Assembly: GCA_965178635.1 (NCBI GenBank)
Contig: CBCXVT010000036.1
Coordinates: 1 to 64,000, forward strand
Direction: 5' to 3'
Source of the DNA: GCA-2733415 sp965178635
GTDB taxonomy: Bacteria > Bacteroidota > Bacteroidia > Flavobacteriales > Flavobacteriaceae
DNA: 64,000 nt
Part shown: one piece after another, positions 10,032-19,324 of the stretch
Layout: the number at the start of each line of letters is the position of its first letter
How positions within the stretch are numbered: position 1 is the first letter of the stretch
Notes under the pieces: generated by a model
Databases searched by the model: none
Seen by the model: the letters and a program-made list of their open reading frames with translations, nothing else
Told to the model about the DNA's origin: nothing
Made by a program: the position numbers and the translations under genes

Positions 10032-11189
10032 TTAGTTACTTATAACTTTTATTGTTTCTTTTACTTTTTGTGCAATTGTTCTTGCGGTACTCATGTCTTT
10101 ATGTACGATGGTCACATGGCCCATTTTACGAAAAGGTCTGGTTTCTTTTTTTCCGTAGATGTGTGGCGTGACACCATCCATGGCAAGAATTGTATTCATG
10201 TTTTCATAAACAACTTTTCCAGTATAACCTTCAGCACCAACTAAATTAACCATAATCCCGTTTGCTTTACTGTCAGGATTTCCTAAAGGTAAATCTAAAA
10301 TAGCACGTATGTGTTGTTCAAATTGTGATGTATATGAAGCCTCAATTGATTGATGCCCCGAATTATGTGGTCTTGGCGCTACTTCGTTTACTAAGATGTT
10401 ATCATCTTGTGTTTGAAATAATTCGACAGCCAATAAGCCAACATGATTAATTTCTTTTGAAACTTTTAAAGCCACGTCTATCGCTTTTTGAGCCACGTCA
10501 TTAGAAATTCTTGCAGGACAAATCACATACTCAACCTGATTTGCTTCTGGATGAAATTCCATTTCTACAACGGGGTAATTTCTCATTTCTCCAGAAGGAT
10601 TACGCGTTACAATAACGGCCAATTCATTTTTAAAAGGCACCATTTGTTCCGCAATACATTCTGTGTTTGGTAAGCCAATTAAATCATCAATTGCTCTAAT
10701 AATTTTTACACCATTACCATCATATCCAAATTGTGCAGCTTTCCATACAAATGGAAATTCTAATCCACCGTTTGAAATGGCATCATTAATTTCTGATGTA
10801 AAAGCAAATCGTGTAAAAGGTGCAGTTGGAATGTCATGATCAGTATAAAACAATTTTTGAGTTGCTTTATTCTGTATAATGCTCAATGTTTTACTTGATG
10901 GATAAACGGTAACACCCTCAGATTCTAATTTCTGTAAGGCTTTTATATTAACGCTTTCAATTTCAAACGTTAACACGTCTACTTTTTTTCCGAAGTTATA
11001 AACGGTGTCAAAATCTAATAAATCACCTTGTGTAAAATGATGCGCATAGGCTTTACATGGTGCTTCATTAGAAGGGTCAATAACGTGTGTTTGAATATCA
11101 AATTTGTTTGTTTCTCTAAGTAACATGCGTCCTAGTTGTCCACCGCCTAGAATACCAAGTTTAAAATCTGAAGAAAAATAGGTCTTCAT
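10032..11189 (-). CDS. purK: 5-(carboxyamino)imidazole ribonucleotide synthase
   Basis: ATP-grasp enzyme that carboxylates AIR with bicarbonate and ATP to N5-CAIR. The 385-residue protein starts with the pre-ATP-grasp dinucleotide-like motif LGILGGGQLGRML (residues 12-24). The ATP-grasp core includes FPFVWKAAQFGYDGNGV and the metal-binding NEVAPRPHNSGH at about residues 265-276. It is the first gene of the purK-purE pair. A candidate promoter on the minus strand lies at 11216-11250. Confidence 0.96.
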   Translation of the reverse strand: MKTYFSSDFKLGILGGGQLGRMLLRETNKFDIQTHVIDPSNEAPCKAYAHHFTQGDLLDFDTVYNFGKKVDVLTFEIESVNIKALQKLESEGVTVYPSSKTLSIIQNKATQKLFYTDHDIPTAPFTRFAFTSEINDAISNGGLEFPFVWKAAQFGYDGNGVKIIRAIDDLIGLPNTECIAEQMVPFKNELAVIVTRNPSGEMRNYPVVEMEFHPEANQVEYVICPARISNDVAQKAIDVALKVSKEINHVGLLAVELFQTQDDNILVNEVAPRPHNSGHQSIEASYTSQFEQHIRAILDLPLGNPDSKANGIMVNLVGAEGYTGKVVYENMNTILAMDGVTPHIYGKKETRPFRKMGHVTIVHKDMSTARTIAQKVKETIKVISN

Positions 11190-11215
11190 GTGTGTTGTAA
11201 TTTGTGTTGTTTGAG

Positions 11216-11250
11216 CAAAAATACACTTAAATATTTAATGAGCTTCCAAA
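11216..11250 (-). promoter_or_regulatory. Candidate promoter for purK-purE
   Basis: On the minus strand TTTG (11247-11250), a 23-base spacer and TATTTTTG (11216-11223) resemble the Bacteroidota -33/-7 pattern. The spacer is at the long end of what is accepted, so this is only a candidate. Confidence 0.4.
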
Positions 11251-11318
11251 ATCGTGAATCAAAACATTACAAATAGTAATCAATTGGTTATCTTTGCAAC
11301 TTATTAAAAAGGAGAACG

Positions 11319-12428
11319 GTGATTAAACTTCATGACAACTATTTTAAACCATTTATTTCTTCAAGTGAAATAGACGCGGCTATCACACAAATGGCGTCTA
11401 AAATCTCTGAAGACTTGGGTGATGAAATTCCGGTTTTTATAGGGATTTTAAACGGCTCATTTATGGTGGTGAGTGATTTTGTTAAAAAATACAACAAACC
11501 TTGTGAAGTAACTTTTGTGAAGCTAGCATCTTATGAAGGGGTGAGTTCTACAGAAGAAATTCAACGTTTGATAGGTTTAAATCAAGATGTTTCAGATAGA
11601 ACAGTTGTGATTTTAGAAGATATTATTGACACTGGAAATACTCTTGAAGAAATCTATGACATCTTTAGTGAAAAAGGGGTTAAAGATTTAAGAATCGCAT
11701 CACTTTTTTATAAACCAGAAGCTTATAATAAAGATTTAAAAATACATTATATAGGTATTGAAATTCCTGATAAATTCATAGTGGGTTACGGCCTTGACTA
11801 TGATGGCTTGGGAAGAAACTTGCCAGAAGTATATCAAATAACAAACACACAACGCATGACTAATATCGTTTTATTCGGAAAACCAGGAGCTGGAAAAGGA
11901 ACACAAGCTGAATTTTTAAAAACAAAATATAATTTAATTCATATTTCAACAGGAGATGTATTTCGTTTCAACATGAAAAACGATACTGAATTAGGGAAGT
12001 TAGCTAAATCATATATAGAAAAAGGACAGCTGGTACCAGATCAAGTTACGATTAATATGCTAGAGGCTGAGGTTGAAAAAAACAGAGATGCTAACGGATT
12101 TATTTTTGATGGGTTCCCAAGAACTACAGCTCAAGCGGAAGCTTTAGATGTATTTTTAGAAGATAAAGACATGGATATTGCTGCTACTATAGCACTAGAA
12201 GCTGATGATGAAATACTAATTGAGCGTTTGTTAGAAAGAGGAAAAACTTCAGGAAGAGCAGATGACCAAGATGCTTCAAAAATAAGAATCAGATTTGATG
12301 AGTATAATGAAAAAACGTCTCCATTAATCGATTTTTATACAACACAAAAGAAATTCCATTCTGTAAACGGAATAGGAACAATTGATGATATTACAACACG
12401 TCTGAGTGCTGTGATAGATTCATTATAA
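11319..12428 (+). CDS. Hypoxanthine phosphoribosyltransferase-adenylate kinase fusion
   Basis: One continuous frame of 369 residues joins two purine enzymes. Residues 1-179 form a type I phosphoribosyltransferase of the Hpt kind; the PRPP loop is EDIIDTGNT at 100-108. It would salvage hypoxanthine or guanine with PRPP. Residue 180 is a Met, and from there the protein is a complete adenylate kinase with P-loop GKPGAGKGT at 187-195, FDGFPRT in the NMP-binding part and a short LID (GRADDQDASKIRIRF), which interconverts ATP, ADP and AMP. The linker is only about ten residues. The start is GTG with a rare Shine-Dalgarno-like AAAGGAG eight bases upstream. A TATCTTTG -7 box lies at 11289-11296. I recall similar fusions in flavobacteria but cannot check this here. 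Confidence 0.92.
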   Translation: MIKLHDNYFKPFISSSEIDAAITQMASKISEDLGDEIPVFIGILNGSFMVVSDFVKKYNKPCEVTFVKLASYEGVSSTEEIQRLIGLNQDVSDRTVVILEDIIDTGNTLEEIYDIFSEKGVKDLRIASLFYKPEAYNKDLKIHYIGIEIPDKFIVGYGLDYDGLGRNLPEVYQITNTQRMTNIVLFGKPGAGKGTQAEFLKTKYNLIHISTGDVFRFNMKNDTELGKLAKSYIEKGQLVPDQVTINMLEAEVEKNRDANGFIFDGFPRTTAQAEALDVFLEDKDMDIAATIALEADDEILIERLLERGKTSGRADDQDASKIRIRFDEYNEKTSPLIDFYTTQKKFHSVNGIGTIDDITTRLSAVIDSL

Positions 12429-12471
12429 GAGAAACAATAATTTAAAGACATCCCTTTTTTAGGGAATTGCT

Positions 12472-13485
12472 ATGACTGAAGGAAATTTTGTTGATTATGT
12501 AAAGTTGCACGTCACTTCCGGTAAAGGAGGTAAAGGATCTATGCACTTACATAGAGAAAAGTATATTGAAAAAGGTGGCCCAGATGGTGGTGATGGTGGT
12601 CGTGGAGGTCATATCATTATCCGTGGAAATGAGAATTATTGGACACTATTACACTTTAAATTCAGGCGTCATCATAAAGCACTTCAAGGTGGTCACGGAA
12701 GTAAAAGTAGAAGTACTGGTGCTGACGGACCAGATATTTACTTGGAAGTACCATTAGGAACTGTTGTAAAAGACTCTGAAACTGAAGAGGTGTTGTTTGA
12801 GATTACTGAGAATAACGAAGAGGTTATTTTATGTAAAGGTGGTAAAGGTGGTCGTGGAAACTGGCACTTTAAAACATCAACAAACCAAACACCGCGTTAT
12901 GCACAGCCAGGTTTAGAAGGTGAAGAAAAAAATGTAACTTTAGAAATGAAGTTATTGGCAGATGTAGGTTTGGTTGGATTTCCAAACGCTGGAAAATCAA
13001 CTTTACTGTCTGTAATTACGTCTGCTAAACCAAAGATTGCAAATTATGAGTTTACAACTTTAAAGCCGAATCTAGGTATTGTAGAGTATCGTAATTTCCA
13101 ATCGTTTGTAATGGCAGATATACCTGGTATTATTGAAGGTGCTTCCGAAGGAAAAGGATTAGGACATTACTTTTTACGTCATATAGAACGAAATTCAACA
13201 TTGTTGTTTTTAATTCCTGCTGACGCTACTGATATTGTTGAGCAATATAAAATTTTATTAAACGAATTAGAAAAATACAATCCAGAAATGTTGGATAAAG
13301 ATCGTTTTGTAGCCATTTCAAAATCTGACATGTTGGATGATGAGTTACAAGCAGAAATGAAAGCAGAATTGGACAAAACCTTAGGTGTGCCATATATGTT
13401 CATTTCATCAGTAGCACAACAAAACATTATGACTTTAAAAGATAGGTTGTGGGGAATGTTAAATCCGTCTGAAGCAAACTATTAA
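12472..13485 (+). CDS. obgE: Obg family GTPase
   Basis: Essential GTPase that associates with the large ribosomal subunit and couples ribosome assembly to growth. The 337-residue protein has the glycine-rich Obg fold at residues 1-160 (many GGxGG turns), then a G domain with P-loop GFPNAGKST at 169-177, switch region MADIPGIIEGASEGKGLG and the NKxD equivalent SKSD near residue 280. The C-terminal OCT domain of longer homologues is absent, as in other Bacteroidota. It follows the hpt-adk fusion by 43 bases, a gap holding a small TCCCT/AGGGA hairpin at 12451-12465, and the two are probably cotranscribed. Confidence 0.96.
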   Translation: MTEGNFVDYVKLHVTSGKGGKGSMHLHREKYIEKGGPDGGDGGRGGHIIIRGNENYWTLLHFKFRRHHKALQGGHGSKSRSTGADGPDIYLEVPLGTVVKDSETEEVLFEITENNEEVILCKGGKGGRGNWHFKTSTNQTPRYAQPGLEGEEKNVTLEMKLLADVGLVGFPNAGKSTLLSVITSAKPKIANYEFTTLKPNLGIVEYRNFQSFVMADIPGIIEGASEGKGLGHYFLRHIERNSTLLFLIPADATDIVEQYKILLNELEKYNPEMLDKDRFVAISKSDMLDDELQAEMKAELDKTLGVPYMFISSVAQQNIMTLKDRLWGMLNPSEANY

Positions 13486-13506
13486 AAATCATATTATACT
13501 ATATAA

Positions 13507-13539
13507 AAGCTCATTTGTACTTCAGATGAGCTTTTTTTT
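13507..13539 (+). terminator. Intrinsic terminator after obg
   Basis: An 8-bp stem AAGCTCAT (13507-13514) with ATGAGCTT (13526-13533) runs into a T tract ending at 13539. It closes the hpt-adk-obg transcript. Confidence 0.8.
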
Positions 13540-13592
13540 AATAATAACATCAGAATATATAAATTGTATCTTTACGTTTTTACAACTTAACA

Positions 13593-15452
13593 ATGGCCAC
13601 TCAAACACTTTTAATAACGCCGCCTTTTACCCAACTGAATACGCCGTATCCAGCAACAGCTTACTTGAAAGGGTTTTTAACTGAAAAAGGTGTATCTGTT
13701 GAACAATGTGATTTAAGTATTGAGCTGTTTTCCGAAGTGTTTACTGCTGATTTTATTACAAAGATATTTCAAGAAGCCGATGCGCATAACAGTTATGAGT
13801 ATCCGCTAGTTTGGCAACAACGTGAGGATTATATTCATAAAGTAGATACTGTAATTCAGTATTTGCAACATCAAGAAGTAACCAAAGCCTACCAGATTTT
13901 ACACCATGGCTTTTTACCCCAAGCACATCGTGCGTTAAATATAGAAGACGATTTAAGTTGGGCATTCGGTAACTTAGGAATATTAGATAAAGCCAAACAT
14001 TTTGCAACAATTTTTGTTGAAGAACTAGGTGATTTTATTCAAGCTAACGTTGATGAATTTTTCTCTTTTACACGTTATGCAGAACAAATTTCAACGTCTG
14101 CATCTAGTTTTAACGGTTTGGAAGAATTCTTGCAATATGATCCTACTATTATAGAATCTGAAATGTTGATTCTATTAGAAGATCAGCTGAAGAAACACAA
14201 GCCAAATTTAGTGTGTTTTTCTATTCCATTTCCGGGGAATTTATTTGCAGCCTTGCGTTGTTCGCAATATATAAAAAGTAAGCATCCGAAAATAAAAGTT
14301 GCTTTTGGAGGTGGTTATTGCAATACTGAATTAAGGAGTTTAGAAGATTCACGTGTATTTAAATATGTCGATTTTATAAGTTTAGATGATGGTGAGGGCC
14401 CGTTATTACGATTGACTGAATTCTTATCTGATGAAATAACTGTTGATAAATTAGAGCGGACTTACGTTTTGGAAAAGGGTAGAGTAGTGTATAAAAACAA
14501 CTTGCCAAATACAATTTTTCATCATAAGAATTTGCCAGCGCCAAGTTATATAGGTTTGCCTCATGATAAGTATTTATCATTTTTAGATGTCATGAACCCG
14601 ATGCACCGTTTGTGGAGTGATGGAAAGTGGAATAAACTCACAATTTCTCATGGCTGTTATTGGAAACAATGCACGTTTTGTGATGTCAATTTAGATTATA
14701 TAGGAAATTACCAAAATACTACTGCTGACGATTTAGTAGCTAAAATTCAAAAGATAGTTTCCGAAACTGGTACTACCGGATTTCATTTTGTAGATGAAGC
14801 CGCGCCACCAAAAATGTTACGTGCCTTAGCTGAAAAGTTAATAGAAAAGAAAGTGTTTGTCACTTGGTGGACAAACATTCGCTTTGAAAAAACATTCAAT
14901 GTTGAGTTATGCGCATTATTAGCAAAATCGGGATGTATAGCAGTTACTGGAGGTTTAGAAGTTGCTTCTGATCGTCTGCTTAAAAAGATGAAAAAAGGAG
15001 TCGATATTGGTCAAGTTGCACGAGTTACTAATGCCTTTGCGCAACACGGTATTATGGTGCATGCGTATTTGATGTATGGTTTTCCAACACAAACTGATCA
15101 AGAAACGGTTGACTCTTTAGAAGTGGTGCGTCAGTTGTTTGAAAACAATTGTATTCAATCTGCGTTTTGGCATCAGTTTACAACAACAGTTCACAGTCCA
15201 ATTGGTGTGAATCCTGAAGAATTTGATATCAAAATTACTGGACCTGCTTTTGAAGGTTTTGCTCAAAATGATTTATGGCATGAAGATCCTAAAGGCGCAG
15301 AACATTCAAAATATAAAACAGGGCTGAATTTAGCATTACACAACTATCTAAACGGAATTGGTTTTGATATGGATTTACAAGAATGGTTTGGTTTTGATAT
15401 TTCACCTACCATACATCCATATAATTTAATTGAGGGTTTTCTGGAAGCTTAA
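13593..15452 (+). CDS. B12-binding-domain radical SAM protein
   Basis: A 619-residue protein with an N-terminal region ending in a cobalamin-binding-like fold (about residues 200-300; VCFSIPFPGNLFAALRC then VAFGGGYCN) and a central radical SAM domain. The cluster ligands are Cys355, Cys360 and Cys363 in CYWKQCTFC, giving C-x4-C-x2-C rather than the usual C-x3-C-x2-C. Downstream motifs TGGLEVASDRLLKKMKKG and YLMYGFPTQTDQETVDS are typical of the fold, including the ribose contact. The substrate is unknown. The gene stands alone between a terminator and a convergent small gene; a TATCTTTA -7-like box lies at 13567-13574. Family clear, reaction unknown. Confidence 0.85.
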   Translation: MATQTLLITPPFTQLNTPYPATAYLKGFLTEKGVSVEQCDLSIELFSEVFTADFITKIFQEADAHNSYEYPLVWQQREDYIHKVDTVIQYLQHQEVTKAYQILHHGFLPQAHRALNIEDDLSWAFGNLGILDKAKHFATIFVEELGDFIQANVDEFFSFTRYAEQISTSASSFNGLEEFLQYDPTIIESEMLILLEDQLKKHKPNLVCFSIPFPGNLFAALRCSQYIKSKHPKIKVAFGGGYCNTELRSLEDSRVFKYVDFISLDDGEGPLLRLTEFLSDEITVDKLERTYVLEKGRVVYKNNLPNTIFHHKNLPAPSYIGLPHDKYLSFLDVMNPMHRLWSDGKWNKLTISHGCYWKQCTFCDVNLDYIGNYQNTTADDLVAKIQKIVSETGTTGFHFVDEAAPPKMLRALAEKLIEKKVFVTWWTNIRFEKTFNVELCALLAKSGCIAVTGGLEVASDRLLKKMKKGVDIGQVARVTNAFAQHGIMVHAYLMYGFPTQTDQETVDSLEVVRQLFENNCIQSAFWHQFTTTVHSPIGVNPEEFDIKITGPAFEGFAQNDLWHEDPKGAEHSKYKTGLNLALHNYLNGIGFDMDLQEWFGFDISPTIHPYNLIEGFLEA

Positions 15453-15462
15453 TTAATTTAAG

Positions 15463-15816
15463 TTACTCTCCCTCTTTTTTTAATTTGGATAATACTGCTT
15501 GATGAAATTTCTCTTCCCAATTATCGCCAAATTTCTGTTTGAGACACTTTTGGGCGCTAACATTTAATTTATTGACTTCTTCTATTCTTAATTTAACTTT
15601 TTCTGTTGATGGCCTGATACAGCTTCCGAACTCATGTTGTAGTTCAAAAACCCAAGTTTTGGCTAACTTTTCTGAAGTTTCAATATATTTCATATAAGGT
15701 TTACCGTTTACATAATCGATTAAAATGATATTTTCACAATCGTTATTAGTTGAATTGTGGTCTTCTTCATTATGTAATCCGCAAAAGGCTAAAATGATAA
15801 ATGCTAAATATTTCAT
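15463..15816 (-). CDS. Hypothetical small exported protein
   Basis: An unrecognised 117-residue protein. The first 12 residues (MKYLAFIILAFC) form a short hydrophobic N-terminus ending in a Cys that could act as a lipoprotein acceptor, although the lipobox is poor. The remainder is hydrophilic with three further Cys (residues about 27, 66 and 90). It converges on the radical SAM gene with a 10-base gap. No function can be given. Confidence 0.6.
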   Translation of the reverse strand: MKYLAFIILAFCGLHNEEDHNSTNNDCENIILIDYVNGKPYMKYIETSEKLAKTWVFELQHEFGSCIRPSTEKVKLRIEEVNKLNVSAQKCLKQKFGDNWEEKFHQAVLSKLKKEGE

Positions 15817-15866
15817 GTGTTGAGTTTAATCGTAATACTGTAATCAAAAAGTATTCCAATAAGATG

Positions 15867-16295
15867 TTAAATGTTGCTCAAGAAATTTTTTAAACTTTCT
15901 TTAATAAGGTAATTCCATCCTTCAACACCACTTTCTCTCTTAAATTCAGGAATGTCTTTAGGAAAAGATTCAAGAACAGTAAAGTTTAAATGTAAAGTAG
16001 TGATGTTGTTAAGCTCAGTAAGTTGAAATGTGGAAATCCCTTTACCAGAGAGTCCTCCAAATTGCCATTGGTATGCTATTCTATCTACAGGAGTAACCTC
16101 CGTGACTTTCCATTGGTGTACAAAAATACGGTCTTCAACCGCAACTGAAAATTCAGTTTCAAATCCTTCTCTTGGTGTAAAATCTGTCAATTGAGGAAAA
16201 TACCATTGTTTCATTTGGTCTACATTAGTTATTGCTTTCCAAACAACTTCTTTAGGACAATTAAATGCTACGGATAAAATAATGGGTTGTTGCAT
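15867..16295 (-). CDS. SRPBCC (AHSA1-like) domain protein
   Basis: A 142-residue single-domain protein of the START/Bet v1-like superfamily, AHSA1 branch. The diagnostic opening is FNCPKEVVWKAITNVDQMKQWY (residues 11-30 in part), followed by alternating strands that form the hydrophobic cavity and a final helix (VEGWNYLIKESLKNFL). Such proteins bind hydrophobic ligands or act as small chaperone or stress factors; the ligand is unknown. It is 51 bases from the neighbouring small exported protein on the same strand. Confidence 0.85.
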   Translation of the reverse strand: MQQPIILSVAFNCPKEVVWKAITNVDQMKQWYFPQLTDFTPREGFETEFSVAVEDRIFVHQWKVTEVTPVDRIAYQWQFGGLSGKGISTFQLTELNNITTLHLNFTVLESFPKDIPEFKRESGVEGWNYLIKESLKNFLSNI

Positions 16296-16359
16296 ATTGA
16301 AGATTCTATTTTAAATGGACCTTACTAATATACTTATTTATTATGAGTAAGTTTACATA

Positions 16360-17340
16360 ATGAAATTTACAAAGTTGTTTTTTGCTGTATTCTGTTTGCA
16401 GTGTTTAATGGTGTTTTCTCAATCTGCCGATTTTGAAAAAGGAGAAATGCATTATAATAAATCTGAATGGACAGCTGCAAAACCATATTTTTTAAACATT
16501 CTTGCAGTTAATCCAAAGCATGAAAAAGCAAGAGAGTATTTAGGTGATATTGCAGCCTATGCAAAAGATTGGGACTTAGCTCTAAAATATTATGAGCCAT
16601 TGGTAGAAGCGCACGATGCGAATGCTAATTATCATTTTAAATATGGCGGTGTGTTGGCTTATAAAGCACAAGCTTCAAATAAATTAAAAGCGTTAACACT
16701 AGTAAGTGATATCAAAAAGCATTTGCATAAAGCTGCTGATTTAGATAAAACTCATATTGAAGCGCGTTGGGCTTTAGTAGAAATTTACATCAGTTTGCCA
16801 AGAATTGTAGGTGGAAGTGAAGAAAAAGCAAAAAACTACGCTAATGAACTGCTTGATCTTTCCAAGGTTGACGGACATTTAGCATTAGGTTATGTGGCTG
16901 AGTACAATAACCGACCATCAGATGCAGAATGCCATTACAAAAAAGCAATAGCAATAGGGGGGTCGGAACATACGTATTCAAAATTATCAGGGTTGTATGA
17001 AAAAAACAATCAACCAGAAAAAGCTATATCTAATTATGAAGTGGCGTCTGAAAAACTACAGCGTAATCATTTGAACTACTTAATTGGTAAAGTGTCAGCG
17101 CAATACAACATATCAACTGATAAAGGTTTGGTGTATTTACAGATGTATATTAAAAATTTTTCAGAAAAAGACGGTGTGCCAATCTCTTGGGCAAATTACC
17201 GCATAGCACAGATTTATCGTTATAAATCAGATAAAAGAAATGCGTATAATTACATACAAAAAGCATTAAAGGAGCAGCCAGATTTAAAAGATGCTCAAAA
17301 AGAAAAAGTGTTGATTTTACAAATGAAATCTACGGAATAA
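16360..17340 (+). CDS. Secreted tetratricopeptide repeat protein
   Basis: A 326-residue protein with a signal peptide (residues 1-20, ending FSQS) and a series of TPR-like helical pairs, for example residues 23-56 (MHYNKSEWTAAKPYFLNIL), 62-90 (LGDIAAYAKDWDLALKYYE) and two near the C-terminus (SWANYRIAQIYRYKSDKRNAYNYIQKAL, in part). Such repeats bind partner proteins. It probably acts in the periplasm. There is no specific family signature. It stands on its own between the SRPBCC gene and the Mur ligase. Confidence 0.75.
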   Translation: MKFTKLFFAVFCLQCLMVFSQSADFEKGEMHYNKSEWTAAKPYFLNILAVNPKHEKAREYLGDIAAYAKDWDLALKYYEPLVEAHDANANYHFKYGGVLAYKAQASNKLKALTLVSDIKKHLHKAADLDKTHIEARWALVEIYISLPRIVGGSEEKAKNYANELLDLSKVDGHLALGYVAEYNNRPSDAECHYKKAIAIGGSEHTYSKLSGLYEKNNQPEKAISNYEVASEKLQRNHLNYLIGKVSAQYNISTDKGLVYLQMYIKNFSEKDGVPISWANYRIAQIYRYKSDKRNAYNYIQKALKEQPDLKDAQKEKVLILQMKSTE

Positions 17341-17416
17341 CTTTTTTTAAAATCCCTGAGTAAAAATATAAATTCGCCATTCAATTTCCTATCTTTACGC
17401 ATATAAGACAATAACT

Positions 17417-18778
17417 ATGCGCATACATTTTATAGCTATCGGTGGGAGTGCAATGCACAATTTGGCCATGGCATTACACACAAAAGGATATCAAATTACA
17501 GGAAGCGATGATACCATTTTTGAACCATCAAAATCTCGTTTAGAGAAAAGAGGTTTATTGCCACAAGAATTCGGTTGGTTTGCTGATAAAATCACGACAG
17601 ATTTGGATGCCGTAGTTTTGGGTATGCATGCCAAAGCTGATAATCCAGAATTATTAAAAGCGCAAGAATTGGGTGTGAAAATATATTCGTATCCTGAATT
17701 TTTATACGAACAATCAAAACATAAAACCCGTGTTGTTATTGGTGGTTCTCACGGAAAAACGACTATTACGTCAATGATTCTTCATGTGATGAATTATCAT
17801 AATAAAGCTGTAGATTATATGGTTGGTGCGCAATTAGACGGTTTTGATACCATGGTGCATTTAACCGAAGAGAATGATTTTATCGTTTTAGAAGGCGATG
17901 AGTATTTATCATCTCCAATAGATAGACGTCCGAAATTTCATTTGTACAAACCCAATATTGCTTTGTTAAGTGGTATAGCTTGGGATCATATCAATGTGTT
18001 TCCAACCTTAGATAATTATGTAGAGCAGTTTGAAACCTTTTTAAAATGCATGTCGAATGCAGCCATAATGGTGTATAATGAAGAAGATGCCTTAGTTAAA
18101 AAGGTGGTAGAGGAATCGGATAAGCATATGAAACGTTATCCGTATCAAATTCCTGCTCATTTTATTGAAGATGGTCAAACCTATTTGGAAACAGAAGAAG
18201 GTCCATTGCCAATTGAAGTGTTTGGAAATCATAACTTAAGTAACTTGGCAGGTGCGAAATGGATTTGTCAGCATATGGGGATTGATGAAGATGAATTTTA
18301 TGAAGCCATTACGACATTTAAAGGAGCAAGTAAGCGTTTAGAGAAAATTGCTGAAAGTAAAGGAAAGGTGGCTTATAAAGATTTTGCACATTCACCAAGT
18401 AAGGTTTCTGCAACAACATCGGCAGTAGCTAAACAGTACAATAACAGGAAAACGATTGCCTGTTTGGAACTACACACGTATAGCAGTTTGAATGCTGAGT
18501 TCTTAAAAGAATATGCGCATGCCTTAGATGCCGCGGATGAAGCTGTAGTGTTTTATTCACCAAATGCAGTGGCTATAAAAAAGTTAGAAGAAGTATCTGA
18601 ACAGCAAATATTTAATGCGTTTAAACGCCATGACTTAAAAGTGTATACAACTCCAGAAGCGTTTAAATCGCATTTATTCGATATGAATTTCGAGAATTCA
18701 GTACTGCTATTAATGAGTTCTGGTAATTATGGTGGTTTAGACTTTGATGAGGTGAAACGATTATTAGATAATAAGTAA
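17417..18778 (+). CDS. mpl: Mur ligase family protein, probable Mpl murein-peptide ligase
   Basis: A 453-residue cytoplasmic ligase of the MurC/Mpl branch. The N-terminal Rossmann domain opens with HFIAIGGSAMHNLAMAL (residues 4-20). The ATP-binding loop is GGSHGKTTITSM near 109-120, and IAWDHINVF and NHNLSNLAGA are conserved central motifs. The C-terminal domain has AHSPSKVSATT in place of the MurC DYGHHP motif, as in Mpl, which attaches recycled L-Ala-D-Glu-DAP tripeptide to UDP-MurNAc. It lies outside any cell-wall gene cluster, which also fits recycling rather than MurC. Activity is inferred from family, not certain. Confidence 0.8.
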   Translation: MRIHFIAIGGSAMHNLAMALHTKGYQITGSDDTIFEPSKSRLEKRGLLPQEFGWFADKITTDLDAVVLGMHAKADNPELLKAQELGVKIYSYPEFLYEQSKHKTRVVIGGSHGKTTITSMILHVMNYHNKAVDYMVGAQLDGFDTMVHLTEENDFIVLEGDEYLSSPIDRRPKFHLYKPNIALLSGIAWDHINVFPTLDNYVEQFETFLKCMSNAAIMVYNEEDALVKKVVEESDKHMKRYPYQIPAHFIEDGQTYLETEEGPLPIEVFGNHNLSNLAGAKWICQHMGIDEDEFYEAITTFKGASKRLEKIAESKGKVAYKDFAHSPSKVSATTSAVAKQYNNRKTIACLELHTYSSLNAEFLKEYAHALDAADEAVVFYSPNAVAIKKLEEVSEQQIFNAFKRHDLKVYTTPEAFKSHLFDMNFENSVLLLMSSGNYGGLDFDEVKRLLDNK

Positions 18779-18784
18779 GGCATT

Positions 18785-19309
18785 ATGAAGGGTAGAATAA
18801 TAATTATCTTAATAGCTTTTACAGTATTTAATAATTTGAATGCACAAAGATTTCCTAAAAAGGTTTTGGAGACTAAAAAGTTAGTTTCTATAGATATGGC
18901 AGAAGGTTGGTATGAACATTATAATCATGATCTACTAAATTTTTCACCCATAGGCTTTAAGAAAAACTTTCATAGTGAAAAGAATAGTGCTGTAAATTAT
19001 TTCACAGTTTGTATAAAAAAAAGCAAGTTATCAATTAACGATTTTATACAGAATAAGAATAAAAAAAGGGAAAAACTATATAAAAAGATTAAGATAGATG
19101 TAGAAAAAAAACAAACAAAAAATGGAGTTTGTTATATAGAGCATTCTGTGATGAAAGGATATACTAATACTTATCAATGGCTGGTTTACTACTATAAGCA
19201 TGACGGGAAAATATTTACAATTGGCTATTGTGTTGAACAAAAATATTATGTTAAGTATTTAAATGATGCGCTACAAATGATGGATTCGTTCCAGATTATT
19301 AAAAATTAA
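18785..19309 (+). CDS. Hypothetical secreted protein
   Basis: An unrecognised 174-residue protein with a clear signal peptide (residues 1-20, MKGRIIIILIAFTVFNNLNA). The mature part is rich in Lys and aromatic residues with three Cys and no known motif. The gene starts six bases after the mpl stop, so it is probably read from the same transcript; whether it shares a role with the ligase is unknown. Confidence 0.7.
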   Translation: MKGRIIIILIAFTVFNNLNAQRFPKKVLETKKLVSIDMAEGWYEHYNHDLLNFSPIGFKKNFHSEKNSAVNYFTVCIKKSKLSINDFIQNKNKKREKLYKKIKIDVEKKQTKNGVCYIEHSVMKGYTNTYQWLVYYYKHDGKIFTIGYCVEQKYYVKYLNDALQMMDSFQIIKN

Positions 19310-19324
19310 AAAACTTCAAACTGA

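Noticed and set aside
11319..12428. hpt-adk fusion as a sequence error
   Set aside because: A continuous frame with a short plausible linker and both domains intact is compatible with a real fusion. An indel that removed a stop cannot be fully excluded, so it is kept as a finding with a refutation test.
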